Origin: Amycolatopsis sp. CA-128772
Lineage (GTDB): Bacteria > Actinomycetota > Actinomycetes > Mycobacteriales > Pseudonocardiaceae
Reading direction: 5' to 3'
DNA length: 64,000 nt
Assembly (NCBI RefSeq): GCF_002904295.1
Contig: NZ_PPHG01000003.1
Span: 62,001 to 126,000, forward strand
This document shows, one piece after another, positions 36,423 through 45,041 of the stretch. Made by a program: the position numbers and the translations under genes. Under the pieces are notes generated by a model, which did no database searches, was not told the origin of the DNA, and saw nothing but the letters and a program-made list of their open reading frames with translations. Each line of letters starts with the position of its first letter. The stretch's first letter is position 1.

Positions 36423-37711
36423 GGAAGCGGTGCGCCGGCTTGGCGCTGGCCGCCGTCCTGCTGCTGTCCGGGTGCTCCGGCGCGACCGGTGCGGCGGAGG
36501 TGACCGTGCTGGGGCCGTGGACCGGCGACGAGCAAGTGGCGTTCCAGCGGGTCCTCGACGGGTTCACCCGGGAGACCGGGATCATCACGCGCTACCAGGG
36601 CACCCGCGCGCAGAACCAGGTGCTGCGCGGGGACCTGCAGCAGGGCACCCCGCCCGACGTGGCGGTGCTGTCCAACCCGGCCGAACTGGCGGGGTACGCG
36701 CGTTCCGGGCAGCTCGAACCGCTGAACGGCGTCCTCGGCGCGGAAGCGACCGCGGCCTACAGCCCGCAGTGGCTGAAGCTGCAGCAGCTCGGCGGCGACG
36801 CGGTGTACACGGTCGCGGTGAAGGCCGACCTGAAGAGCATCGTCTGGTACACCCCGAGGAGCTTCCCCGGGCCGGCACCGTCCACATGGGACGAGCTGCT
36901 GGCTGCCTCGCGGCAGCTGTCCGCGGCCGGGCAGCGGCCGTGGTGCCTCGGCATGGGCGCCCCGCCGAACTCCGGGTTCCCCGGCACCGACTGGCTCGAG
37001 GACATCCTGCTGCACCGCGCCGGTCCGCAGGCCTACAGCAGCTGGGCGGCGGGCCGGCTGGCGTGGACCGACCAGGCGGTGGTGGACGCGTGGCGGAGCT
37101 GGGGCGCCCTCGTGCTGGCGCCGGGCGCGGTCCGCGGCGGCAGCACGGCGGCCCTGCTCACCTCGTTCGCCGACGCCGGCCGCGCGCTGTTCGCCGACCC
37201 GCCGGGCTGCGCGCTGGAGCACCTCGGCTCGTTCGCGATCGGCGGCTACACCGCGGTCGCGCGGCCGGCCGGCCCGCCCGCCCCCGACCGCGACTTCCGG
37301 TTCTTCCCGTTCCCGGGCTCCGGCGACGCCGGCCCGTCCGAGGTCTCGGCCGACCTCGCCGGGATGTTCCACGACACGCCCGCCGCGCGCCGGCTGATGG
37401 TCTACCTGGCCGGGGAGGACGGGCAGCGGATCTGGCCGTCCGGCGGGACGACGTTCTCCGTGCACCAGCGCCTGCTCGGCCAGGACGTCTACCGCAGCGA
37501 CGTGGCCCGGCGGATCGCGACGACCCTCGCCAAGGGCACCGACCTGTGCTTCGACGCCTCCGACGTGATGCCCTCGGCGATGACCAGCGCGTTCTACCAG
37601 GCGGTGCTGGAGTACCTGGCCCACCCCGACCGGCTGGACACGCTGCTCGCGGAGCTGGAGCAGGTGCGCCGGGGCATCGGCCACGAGCAGTGGCTCGACC
37701 TGCCGTGCTGA
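36419..37711 (+). CDS. Extracellular solute-binding lipoprotein (sensor, no permease)
   Basis: A 430-residue lipoprotein: short basic start, hydrophobic segment and lipobox LLSGC (Cys at about 19). The mature part resembles family 1 (sugar-type) solute-binding proteins, with VTVLGPWTGDEQVAFQRVLDGFTRETGI, GTPPDVAVLSNPAEL and a late GTDLCFDASDVMPSA. No permease or ATPase gene is near, so it is more likely a receptor than a transport component, as GlnH is for PknG. GlnH binds acidic amino acids; here the different fold subclass suggests another ligand. GTG 36419 overlaps the previous stop. Confidence 0.8.
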   Translation: MRKRCAGLALAAVLLLSGCSGATGAAEVTVLGPWTGDEQVAFQRVLDGFTRETGIITRYQGTRAQNQVLRGDLQQGTPPDVAVLSNPAELAGYARSGQLEPLNGVLGAEATAAYSPQWLKLQQLGGDAVYTVAVKADLKSIVWYTPRSFPGPAPSTWDELLAASRQLSAAGQRPWCLGMGAPPNSGFPGTDWLEDILLHRAGPQAYSSWAAGRLAWTDQAVVDAWRSWGALVLAPGAVRGGSTAALLTSFADAGRALFADPPGCALEHLGSFAIGGYTAVARPAGPPAPDRDFRFFPFPGSGDAGPSEVSADLAGMFHDTPAARRLMVYLAGEDGQRIWPSGGTTFSVHQRLLGQDVYRSDVARRIATTLAKGTDLCFDASDVMPSAMTSAFYQAVLEYLAHPDRLDTLLAELEQVRRGIGHEQWLDLPC

Positions 37712-37735
37712 ACCCGTCCGACCGAAGGAGATCCG

Positions 37736-38086
37736 GTGCAGGAGTTCGTGCGGTTCCCGCTCACCGACGGCGGTTCGGTGGTCGTCGAGGTGGAGGGCGA
37801 ACCCGGCCTGGAACAGGCCTCGGTGCCCTCCGGCGTGCTGCGCAAGGCGACCACGACCTTCGAGCACGCGCTGGGCGAGGTCCGCGAGGCGGCGGCCGCC
37901 GCGCTGGCGCAGTTCCGCGGCCTGGGCCCGGACGAGGTCGAGCTCAAGTTCGGCGTCAAGCTCGACGCCCAAGCCGGCGCGGTCATCGCGCGCACCGGCC
38001 TGCAGGGCCAGTTCGAGGTCAAGCTGAAGTGGGTGCGCGCCGGCGAACCGTCCACAGAGGACGCCGTCGCGGAGCCGGAGGATTGA
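37736..38086 (+). CDS. Trypco1 (CU044_2847-type) protein
   Basis: A 116-residue protein beginning with a beta-rich half (VRFPLTDGGSVVVEVEG), then a helix LRKATTTFEHALGEVREAAAAALAQFRGL, and a strand pair GPDEVELKFGVKL and GAVIARTGLQGQFEVKLKW. This matches the trypsin-co-occurring domain 1 family, which is found with trypsin-like proteases in bacterial signalling and conflict operons, in keeping with the protease gene at 30175. GTG 37736 has GAAGGAG 5 nt upstream. It is the last gene of the six-gene operon. Function unknown; a regulator or target of the protease is inferred. Confidence 0.8.
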   Translation: MQEFVRFPLTDGGSVVVEVEGEPGLEQASVPSGVLRKATTTFEHALGEVREAAAAALAQFRGLGPDEVELKFGVKLDAQAGAVIARTGLQGQFEVKLKWVRAGEPSTEDAVAEPED

Positions 38087-38090
38087 CGCG

Positions 38091-38945
38091 TTACGGCTTG
38101 TAGCCGACGATCCCGGCGACGCAGCGGGCCGAGTCGCTCAGCGGCGTGAGCCGGGGGCCGTCCGGCCACCACTCGTCGCACACCGCCATGCCGGGCTCGG
38201 CCGTCGCGTTCGGCTGGACGAGCTCGAGGCCGTCCATCAGCGCCTCGATCTCGGTGCGGGTGCGGAAGCGGCCGGCCCCGAGCGGGCCCTGGACCAGGAT
38301 CTGCTCGATGCGCTTGGCGATCTCGGTCAGCTCCGGCACTTCCGGGTCGTAGAAGTGCGACAGCACCACGTACGAGCCCGACGGCAGCGCGTCGATGTAC
38401 GCGCGCATGACGTCGAAGACGCCGTCGCCCTCGCAGTGGTGCATCGTGCCCACCTGCAGCAGCGCCACCGGCTCGGTGAAGTCGATGTGCCGCAGCACTT
38501 CCTCGTGGCGCAGGACCTGCGGCGGGTCGAAGATGTCCGCCGCGACCATGTGCGTGAAGTCGTTTTCGACCAGCAGCGCCCGGCCGTGGGCGAGGACGAC
38601 CGGGTCGTTGTCGACGTAGACGACCGAGTTGTCCTTGTCGATGCGCTGCACGATTTGGTGGGTGTTCTCGGCCGTCGGCAGCCCGGACCCGCAGTCGAGG
38701 TACTGGTGGATCTTCGTCTGGTTCGCCAGCATCCGCAGCGCGCGGTTGTGGAACCCGCGGTTGCCGCGGGCGATGTCCACCGCTTCCGGGACCGCGGTGC
38801 GGATCTTGTCCATCACCACGCGGTCAACCTCGTAGAAGTTGTTGCCGCCGAGGAACCCGTCGTAGATCCGCGCGATGCTCGGCCGCGCGGGGTCCACCCC
38901 CACCGGCGTCTGGCTCGGGGACAGCGTGGACGGGACGTCGGACAT
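38091..38945 (-). CDS. S-adenosylmethionine-dependent methyltransferase (DUF574/PF04672 type)
   Basis: A 284-residue Rossmann methyltransferase of an actinobacteria-rich family. Signature segments are PSIARIYDGFLGGNNFYEVDR, YLDCGSGLPTAENTHQI (SAM loop), VVYVDNDPVVLAHGRALL and CDEWWPDGP near the end. Genomes of Streptomyces and Amycolatopsis carry many copies; substrates are largely unknown. It stands tail to tail with the Trypco1 gene, 4 bp apart, so is not part of that operon. ATG 38945. Confidence 0.9.
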   Translation of the reverse strand: MSDVPSTLSPSQTPVGVDPARPSIARIYDGFLGGNNFYEVDRVVMDKIRTAVPEAVDIARGNRGFHNRALRMLANQTKIHQYLDCGSGLPTAENTHQIVQRIDKDNSVVYVDNDPVVLAHGRALLVENDFTHMVAADIFDPPQVLRHEEVLRHIDFTEPVALLQVGTMHHCEGDGVFDVMRAYIDALPSGSYVVLSHFYDPEVPELTEIAKRIEQILVQGPLGAGRFRTRTEIEALMDGLELVQPNATAEPGMAVCDEWWPDGPRLTPLSDSARCVAGIVGYKP

Positions 38946-39030
38946 GGCGACCTCGCAGGACTTCGGCGGGCGGCGTTGCGCCACCCAGAGTAGTAGGTCG
39001 CGTCCTCGCGGTGAACGCGAGGTGACCCGG

Positions 39031-39225
39031 TCAGCCGCTCGGGCGCAGCCGCTGGTCCGGGATGTCGGCCGCACGCTGGGCCCGTTCGCGGCGCAGCCGC
39101 TCGAGGTGCTGGTCGATCCGCCGGTCGAGGTCGCGCGCAGCCGCGGACAGGTCTGTCAGGTCGCGGCGGGACGCCGGGTGCCCGGCAGCGGCCCTCGTGT
39201 CCACTTCGTCCCCTGCCCTGTCCAC
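39031..39225 (-). CDS. Small helical hypothetical protein (64 aa)
   Basis: A 64-residue Arg/Asp/Leu-rich protein, probably a single long helix (DLTDLSAAARDLDRRIDQHL then RLRRERAQRAADI). GTG 39225 has GGGAGG 7 nt upstream, a good ribosome site. No family recognised. It lies before the methyltransferase gene on the same strand, 85 bp away. Confidence 0.55.
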   Translation of the reverse strand: MDRAGDEVDTRAAAGHPASRRDLTDLSAAARDLDRRIDQHLERLRRERAQRAADIPDQRLRPSG

Positions 39226-39362
39226 TACCGCACCTCCCGGATCGGCCTGGTCCCCGCCTCCTGGCGTTACTGCCCCATCGGGGGCTTGCCAAAACGCCAC
39301 CCGGCGTGAGCCGGGGCACCCGGCGTCCGCGCCGCCGTCCGGTGGACCCGCGGCAAAACCCC

Positions 39363-39380
39363 TGGTCACAATTTTGACCA
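39363..39380. promoter_or_regulatory. Palindrome upstream of the isomerase operon, likely operator
   Basis: TGGTCA-CAATTT-TGACCA is a perfect 6-bp inverted repeat with an AT-rich 6-bp centre, 61 bp before the isomerase start codon and in an otherwise GC-rich context. The regulator is not known; the TetR encoded at 41270-41857 is one candidate. Confidence 0.55.
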
Positions 39381-39441
39381 AGTGGTAGAAATTGGGGAGC
39401 CGTGGCGGACGGCCGCCACCGGGAAACTGGAGGAACTGGGG

Positions 39442-40176
39442 ATGAGCCTGCCTTCCGTACAGCTGTATTCGGTCCGCGACGCCTTCGCGGCCGACCCCGC
39501 CGACACCCTGCGGCGGCTCGCCGCGATCGGCTTCACCCAGGTGGAGCCCTACGGCGTCGTCGAAAACGTCGATGCCTTGCGAGCCGGGCTGCCGTCGAAC
39601 GGCCTCACGGCCCCGACCGCGCACGCGCGCCTGCTCGGCGCCGACCAGCAGGCCGTGTTCGCCGCGGCGGCCGAGCTCGGCATCGGCCTGGTGATCGATC
39701 CGCTGGTGCCGCCCGAGCAGTGGCAGGACCCGGCCGACATCGCGGCCACGGCGGAGGCGCTCAACGCCGCCGCCAAGCTCGCGGCCGAGCACGGCGTGCG
39801 CGTCGGCTACCACAACCACTGGTGGGAGCTGCAGTCCCGGATCGACGGGCGCAGCGCGTTCGAGGTGTTCGCCGAGCAGCTCGACCCGGCCGTCGCGCTG
39901 GAGGTCGACACCTATTGGGCCACCGCGGGCGGCGAGGACGCGCCCGCCCTGCTGCGGCGGCTCGGCGACCGGGTGCGGGCCATCCACGTCAAGGACGGCG
40001 GGCTCGCCACCGACGCCACCGGCCAGGTGCCGGCCGGCCAGGGCCGGGTGCCGGTCGCGGACGTGCTCGCCGCCGCGCCGGACGCCCTGCGGGTGGTGGA
40101 GTTCGACGCCTTCGACGGCGACCTCTTCGCCGCCATCGCCGCCAGCCACGCCTTCCTGACCGGCGCCGGCCGGTGA
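39442..40176 (+). CDS. Sugar phosphate isomerase/epimerase (AP endonuclease family 2 fold)
   Basis: A 244-residue TIM barrel of the xylose-isomerase-like family: VQLYSVRDAFAADPADTLRRLAAIGFTQVEPYG at the N-terminus, the VGYHNHWWEL strand with metal and substrate ligands, ALEVDTYWATAGG (Glu/Asp ligands) and RAIHVKDG. Such enzymes isomerise sugars or inositol derivatives and are usually paired with Gfo/Idh/MocA dehydrogenases, as here. ATG 39442; AGGA a short way upstream. Confidence 0.9.
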   Translation: MSLPSVQLYSVRDAFAADPADTLRRLAAIGFTQVEPYGVVENVDALRAGLPSNGLTAPTAHARLLGADQQAVFAAAAELGIGLVIDPLVPPEQWQDPADIAATAEALNAAAKLAAEHGVRVGYHNHWWELQSRIDGRSAFEVFAEQLDPAVALEVDTYWATAGGEDAPALLRRLGDRVRAIHVKDGGLATDATGQVPAGQGRVPVADVLAAAPDALRVVEFDAFDGDLFAAIAASHAFLTGAGR

Positions 40177-41273
40177 GCGGGGGGCCGGTCGGCGTCGGGA
40201 TCGTCGGCGCCGGCGTGATCAGCGGGACCTACCTCGAAAACCTGACCGCGTTCCCGGACGTCCGCGTGCGGTGGGTCGCCGACCTCGACACCGAACGGGC
40301 GGCGGCCCGCGCGGCCGAGTACGGCGTTCCCCGTTCGGGCACGGTGGCCGGGCTGCTGGCCGACCCGGACGTCGAGATCGTGGTCAACCTGACCGTGCCG
40401 GTCGCGCACGTCGAGATCGGGCTCGCCGCGCTGGAGGCGGGCAAGCACGTGTGGGCGGAGAAGCCGCTCGCGCTGGACCGGCAGACCGGCCGCAAGCTGC
40501 TGGATCGCGCACGGGAGAAGAACCTGCGCGTGGCCAGCGCCCCCGACACGGTGCTCGGCGCGGCGTTGCAGACCGCACGGCGGGCCGTCGACGCGGGCCG
40601 GATCGGCCGCCCGCTGACCGCGCTCGCGCTGTTCCAGGTGCCGGGCCCGGAGGCATGGCACCCGGCGCCGGAGTTCTACTTCCAGGCCGGCGGCGGGCCG
40701 TTGCTCGACATGGGCCCGTACCACCTGACGGCGCTGGTGCACCTGCTCGGCCCGGTCCGCCGGGTCACCGCGGCCGGCGCCCGCGCGCGCGACACCCGGG
40801 TGATCGGGGCCGGGCCGCGGGCGGGGACGGAGTTCCCGGTGTCGGTGACGACCACGGTCACCGCGCTCGTCGAGTTCGAAACCGCGTCCGCGCAGGTGGT
40901 CCTGAGCTTCGACTCGGCGCTCCGGCGGGCCGGGCTGGTCGAGCTGACCGGCACCCTCGGCACCGCCGTGCTGCCGGACCCCAACCGGTTCGACGAGCCG
41001 ACCCGGCTGCACCTGCTCGGCCACGAGGAGCCGGAAGAGCTGGCGCCGCAGGGGCACGCGGCCTCCCGCGGCACCGGCACGCTGGAACTGGCGCGGGCCA
41101 TCCGGGCCGGCGTGCCGGAGCGCGCGTCCGGCGAGCTGGCCTACCACGTGCTCGACGCGATGCTGGCCATCGACGAGTCGCTGACCCGCGGGCAGAGCGT
41201 GGAGGTCGCGAGCACCGTGGAAGTTCCGCCGGCACTGCCGGTGGACTGGGACCCGTACGCGAAGACCCTCTAG
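40173..41273 (+). CDS. Gfo/Idh/MocA-family oxidoreductase
   Basis: A 366-residue NAD(P)-dependent dehydrogenase of sugars or inositols. The Rossmann domain opens VGVGIVGAGVISGTYLENL and has the catalytic-type motif AEKPLAL; the C-terminal domain carries GGGPLLDMGPYHLTAL, the typical GGG.L.D.G.H block with His replaced by Tyr-His. GTG 40173 overlaps the isomerase stop (GTGA), so the two work in one pathway, probably oxidising and rearranging a sugar. The 3' end overlaps the TetR gene by 4 bp. Confidence 0.9.
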   Translation: MSGGPVGVGIVGAGVISGTYLENLTAFPDVRVRWVADLDTERAAARAAEYGVPRSGTVAGLLADPDVEIVVNLTVPVAHVEIGLAALEAGKHVWAEKPLALDRQTGRKLLDRAREKNLRVASAPDTVLGAALQTARRAVDAGRIGRPLTALALFQVPGPEAWHPAPEFYFQAGGGPLLDMGPYHLTALVHLLGPVRRVTAAGARARDTRVIGAGPRAGTEFPVSVTTTVTALVEFETASAQVVLSFDSALRRAGLVELTGTLGTAVLPDPNRFDEPTRLHLLGHEEPEELAPQGHAASRGTGTLELARAIRAGVPERASGELAYHVLDAMLAIDESLTRGQSVEVASTVEVPPALPVDWDPYAKTL

Positions 41274-41857
41274 AGCGGGACGGTGAGCAGGTTCTGCAGG
41301 TAGAAGCGCAGCGAGCCGACCAGGTCGACGTCGCCGGGGACGGTCAGCCACTGCACCTGCAGGCCGTCCATCAGGGCGATGAACGTCAGGGCCGCCGGCC
41401 CGGGCTCGACGCCCGCGCGCAGTTCGCCGCGGGCGGCGAGCGCTTCGAACGACTCGTGGACGCCGTCGCGCGCGGCCCGGTAGTGGCGCACGAAGTACTC
41501 GTGCGCGGGGTGGTCCGAGCCGATCGCTTCGGCGGCGAGGCGGGAGTACAGGTCGACGATCCCGGGGTGGCGGACGTTGTGCTCGGCCAGCGCGACGAAG
41601 TGGCGCAGGACTTCGAGCCCGGGCGGCACGGTCAGCCGCTCGCGCTCGGAGTCCTCGGCGTCCCGGCGTTCGAGCACCGCGGCGAGCAGGGCCTCCTTGG
41701 TGGGGAAGTAGTAGAGGAGGCCGGCGTGGGAGATCCCGACGCGCTTGGCGATCTCCCGCAGCGACGAGCCGTGGTAGCCGAGCTCGCCGTAGGCCGCGGC
41801 GGCCGCCGTGATGATGTCCTCGCGGCGGATCCGGCCCTTCAGGTAGCCCCCGGTCAC
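41270..41857 (-). CDS. TetR/AcrR-family transcriptional regulator
   Basis: A 195-residue TetR protein: HTH at about 10-55 (REDIITAAAAAYGELGYHGSSLREIAKRVGISHAGLLYYFPTKEALL), then an all-helical ligand domain with the BetI-like LEVLRHFVALAEHN. It is convergent with the oxidoreductase gene and divergent from the DeoR gene. The targets may be the isomerase/oxidoreductase pair (palindrome at 39363-39380) or the MFS operon. GTG 41857. Confidence 0.9.
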   Translation of the reverse strand: MTGGYLKGRIRREDIITAAAAAYGELGYHGSSLREIAKRVGISHAGLLYYFPTKEALLAAVLERRDAEDSERERLTVPPGLEVLRHFVALAEHNVRHPGIVDLYSRLAAEAIGSDHPAHEYFVRHYRAARDGVHESFEALAARGELRAGVEPGPAALTFIALMDGLQVQWLTVPGDVDLVGSLRFYLQNLLTVPL

Positions 41858-41909
41858 GGGGTCGCGGTGGTCTCGGCGGCGTGCACGGCCCCATCATGCC
41901 GCAGCGGCC

Positions 41910-41972
41910 GTTCGCACATCCCACGTGATCGGACGAACAAACCGGTTGTGCGAACTCGGCGGGCTTGCGAAC
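41910..41972. promoter_or_regulatory. Repeated GTTCGCACA-type sites between tetR and deoR genes
   Basis: A perfect 9-bp inverted repeat GTTCGCACA (41910-41918) and TGTGCGAAC (41947-41955) is joined by related half-sites ACGAACA (41932-41938) and GCGAACA (41967-41973). DeoR-type repressors often bind several such repeats across their own promoter. The sites cover the whole divergent region. Confidence 0.6.
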
Positions 41973-41980
41973 ATCACGGC

Positions 41981-42757
41981 GTGAAGAGCGCGGAGCGGCA
42001 ACGGGTCATCGTGGAGCGGCTGCGCGACGCCGACCAGGTGGGCGTCGCCGAGCTGGCCGAGGTGACCGGCGCGTCCGAGATGACGGTCCGCCGCGACCTC
42101 GACCACCTGGCGTCCCGGGGCGTGCTGCGGCGGGTGCACGGCGGCGCCGTGCCGGCCTCGCCGTCGGGGATCGAGCCCCCGTTCGCGGCGCGTGCGACGG
42201 CCGCGGTCGCGGCGAAGCGGGCCATCGCCGCCGCGGCGGCGGAGCTGATCCGCGACGGCGAAACGGTCGTCCTCGACAGCGGCACCACCGCGCTGGAGCT
42301 GGCCCGGCTGCTGCGCGGGCGCCCGGTCACCGTGATGCCGCTGTCCCTGCACGCGGTCCGGGAACTGGCCGAAGACCCCGGCGTCCGGCTGCTGCTGCCC
42401 GGCGGCGAACCGCGGCCGGGAGAGCAGTCGCTGGTCGGCCCGCTGACGCTGGCGTCGCTGCGCGCCCTGCGGTTCGACGTCGCTGTGCTGAGCCCCTGCG
42501 CGTTCGGGCTCGACTCCGGCCTCACCGCCTTCGACCTGGGCGACGCCGAGGTCAAGCAGGCGGCCCTCGACGTCGCGGCCCGGGTGATCGTGCTCGCCGA
42601 CGGCGCCAAGTGGGGCCGCGCCGCGCTCGCCCACGTCTGTCCGGCCGACCGCGCCGACGTAGTGATCACCGACCCGGGAGCGCCCGAGGACCAGCGCGCG
42701 GCGCTGGCCGACCGCGGCGTCCTCGTGCACGTTGCCGTTCCTTGGGAGAACCGATGA
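41981..42757 (+). CDS. DeoR/GlpR-family transcriptional regulator
   Basis: A 258-residue DeoR regulator: the N-terminal HTH reads RQRVIVERLRDADQVGVAELAEVTGASEMTVRRDLDHLASRGVLRRVHGGA, and the C-terminal sugar-phosphate-binding domain has DGETVVLDSGTTALELARLL and DGAKWGRAALAHVCP. Ligands of the family are phosphorylated sugars. GTG 41981. The stop overlaps the MFS start (ATGA), so it controls its own operon with the transporter, probably through the sites at 41910-41972. Confidence 0.9.
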   Translation: MKSAERQRVIVERLRDADQVGVAELAEVTGASEMTVRRDLDHLASRGVLRRVHGGAVPASPSGIEPPFAARATAAVAAKRAIAAAAAELIRDGETVVLDSGTTALELARLLRGRPVTVMPLSLHAVRELAEDPGVRLLLPGGEPRPGEQSLVGPLTLASLRALRFDVAVLSPCAFGLDSGLTAFDLGDAEVKQAALDVAARVIVLADGAKWGRAALAHVCPADRADVVITDPGAPEDQRAALADRGVLVHVAVPWENR

Positions 42758-43947
42758 CCGTCCCGCCCCGCCCGCGCGCCGCCCGGTTCGCGACCTTCAT
42801 GTTCTTCGGCCTGAACGGCTTCGCGATGGGCATGTGGGTGGTGCACATCCCGAACGTCGAGCGCGCCACCGGCATTTCGCACAGCACGCTGGGCGGGCTG
42901 CTGCTGGTGCTCGGCGGCGCCGCGTTCGCCGGCATGCAGGTGTCCGGCCCGCTCGTCGACCGGCTCGGGCACCGGCGGATGGTGCCGGCCGCCGGGATCC
43001 TGATGGGCCTCGCGGTGTGCGCGCCCGGGTTCGCGAACTCGTGGTGGGCCCTGGGCCTGTCGCTGGCCTTCTTCGGCTTCGGCAACGGCGCGATCGACGT
43101 CGGGATGAACTCGCACGCGGTCGTCGTCGAACGGGCCTACCCGCGCCCGATCATGGCGGCCTTCCACGCGTTCTGGTCGATCGGCGGCGCGATCGCCGCG
43201 GTCATCGGCGCGGCCACGCTCGGCGCGGGCGTGCCCACCGGCGTCACCCTCACCGCCACCGGAATGTTCTGCGTGGTGCTTTCCGTGCTGTCGGCCCGGT
43301 TCCTGATGGAGCCGGCCGCGGTGCCGGCCGCTGAGGTGCCGTCGGCCGTTGCCGAGCCGGTCGTCGCGCGCCGGACGCCGGGCCGCCTGGTCTGGCTGCT
43401 CGGCCTGCTGGCCCTGGCGCTGATGCTGTCGGAGGGCGTGGCGAACGACTGGGCGGCGCTGCACATGGAGAAGGTGCTGGGCACGTCGGCGTCGACGGCG
43501 GCGCTCGCGTACGGCGCCTTCGCGGTGGCGATGACGACCGGCCGGTTCCTGACCGACCGCGTCGCGGCCTGGGCGGGCCCGGCGGCGATCGTCCGCTACG
43601 GCGCGATCCTGGCGGCGGGGGGCCTGACGACCGCCGCGGCGGCGCCGTGGGTGCCGGTGTCCCTGGTCGGCTGGGCGGTGTTCGGCCTGGGCCTCTCGGG
43701 CGGTGTCCCGCAGCTGTTCACCGCCGCGGGCAACCTGAACACCCGGGCGTCGGGCGCGCTGATGGCCCGGGTGGTCGGCCTCGGGTACGTCGGGCTGCTG
43801 GCCGGCCCGGCGCTCATCGGCGGGCTGACGCGGTGGATGCCGCTGAACGTGACCTTCGCGCTGCCGGTGGTGCTCTGCCTGCTCGCGGCCGCGTTCGCCG
43901 GGGTGCTGAGCCCGAAGCCGGAACCGGCGGAGCAGCCGGTCGGCTGA
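42754..43947 (+). CDS. MFS transporter
   Basis: A 397-residue major facilitator with about 12 hydrophobic helices. GPLVDRLGHRRMVPAAG is the characteristic A-motif-like loop between TM2 and TM3, and TGRFLTDRVAAWAG the equivalent between TM8 and TM9. The set of MFS proteins with this look includes sugar and drug carriers; coupling to a DeoR regulator favours a sugar or polyol. It is translationally coupled to deoR. Confidence 0.85.
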   Translation: MTVPPRPRAARFATFMFFGLNGFAMGMWVVHIPNVERATGISHSTLGGLLLVLGGAAFAGMQVSGPLVDRLGHRRMVPAAGILMGLAVCAPGFANSWWALGLSLAFFGFGNGAIDVGMNSHAVVVERAYPRPIMAAFHAFWSIGGAIAAVIGAATLGAGVPTGVTLTATGMFCVVLSVLSARFLMEPAAVPAAEVPSAVAEPVVARRTPGRLVWLLGLLALALMLSEGVANDWAALHMEKVLGTSASTAALAYGAFAVAMTTGRFLTDRVAAWAGPAAIVRYGAILAAGGLTTAAAAPWVPVSLVGWAVFGLGLSGGVPQLFTAAGNLNTRASGALMARVVGLGYVGLLAGPALIGGLTRWMPLNVTFALPVVLCLLAAAFAGVLSPKPEPAEQPVG

Positions 43948-44006
43948 TCAGCCGGCGGCGCCCGCCCGCATGCGCCGGGCGAGCTGCGGGCCTCGGCGAT
44001 GCACTC

Positions 44007-44987
44007 CTAGTGGTGGTGGGCGACGCTCTCGTGCGCCCGGTCCGCGCCGGTGGCCGGTTCGGTGTGGATGACCACCGCGGTCAGCCGCGGGATCGTGTGC
44101 AGCAGCCGGTGTTCCACCTCGTGGGCCAGCGCGTGCGCGGCCTCGACGGTCAGGTCCGCGGCCACGGTCACCGCCAGCTCGGCCCGCAGGTGGTGCCCGA
44201 TCCAGCGCATCCGCAGGTCCCGCGCGCCGAGCACGCCATCGACCGCGCGGGCCGTCCGTTCGGCCAGCTCGACCGACGCCGGGTCGACGGCGTCCAGCAG
44301 CCGCCGGAACACCTCCTTCGCCGCGCCGCGCAGGACGAACAGGATCGCGACGGTGATCCCGAGCCCGACGAGCGGGTCGGCGATGGGGAAGCCGAACGCC
44401 ACGCCCGCGGCGCCGGCGACGACGGCCAGCGACGTGAAGCCGTCGGTGCGCGCGTGCACCCCGTCGGCGACCAGGGCGGCCGAGCCGATCTCGCGGCCGA
44501 CCGAAATCCGGTACCGCGCCACGAGTTCGTTGCCGGCGAACCCGATCACCCCGGCCACGGCCACCACCCACGGGTGCGCGACGGGCTGCGGATCGAGCAG
44601 CCGCCGCACGGATTCGTAGCCGGCGACCGCCGCCGAACCCGCCACGGCGAGCACGACGACCACCCCGGCGAGGTCCTCGGCCCGGCCGAGGCCGTAGGTG
44701 TAGCGCCGCGTCGCCGCCCGCCGGCCGAGCAGGAACGCGATGCCGAGCGGCACGGCGGTCAGCGCGTCGGCGAAGTTGTGGACGGTGTCGCCGAGCAGCG
44801 CCACCGAGCCGGTGACGAGCACGAGCGCCAGCTGCGCAACGGCGGTGACGGACAGCGCGGCGAAGGACCACAGCAGCGCCCGCATCCCGCGCCGGCTGGT
44901 TTCGAGGGCGTGGTCGACGCGATCGGCGCTGTCGTGGCTGTGCGGGCGCCACCGGGAGTGGCGGTGCCCGTGTCCGTGTCCGGTCAT
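44007..44987 (-). CDS. Cation diffusion facilitator (CzcD/ZitB-like) metal exporter
   Basis: A 326-residue CDF antiporter that exports Zn(II), Co(II) or similar ions. The N-terminus is His-rich (HGHGHRHSRWRPHSH), six helices follow, and the metal site is formed by DTVHNFADA in TM2 and DGVHARTDGFTS in TM5 (DxxxD-like, His/Asp). The cytoplasmic C-terminal domain ends with another His cluster (SVAHHH). It is divergent from an ArsR repressor, with a palindrome between them, a typical metal-efflux unit. Confidence 0.9.
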   Translation of the reverse strand: MTGHGHGHRHSRWRPHSHDSADRVDHALETSRRGMRALLWSFAALSVTAVAQLALVLVTGSVALLGDTVHNFADALTAVPLGIAFLLGRRAATRRYTYGLGRAEDLAGVVVVLAVAGSAAVAGYESVRRLLDPQPVAHPWVVAVAGVIGFAGNELVARYRISVGREIGSAALVADGVHARTDGFTSLAVVAGAAGVAFGFPIADPLVGLGITVAILFVLRGAAKEVFRRLLDAVDPASVELAERTARAVDGVLGARDLRMRWIGHHLRAELAVTVAADLTVEAAHALAHEVEHRLLHTIPRLTAVVIHTEPATGADRAHESVAHHH

Positions 44988-44997
44988 CCTTCGAGTC

Positions 44998-45019
44998 TAT
45001 CTGCGCAGGCATGCAGATA
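44998..45019. promoter_or_regulatory. ArsR/SmtB-type operator between CDF and arsR genes
   Basis: TATCTGC (44998-45004) and GCAGATA (45013-45019) form a perfect 7-bp inverted repeat with an 8-bp centre, 11 bp from the CDF start and 23 bp before the ArsR start. ArsR/SmtB repressors bind imperfect dyads of this size and release them on metal binding. Confidence 0.7.
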
Positions 45020-45041
45020 CGCAAGTAGTAAGGTCATGACC

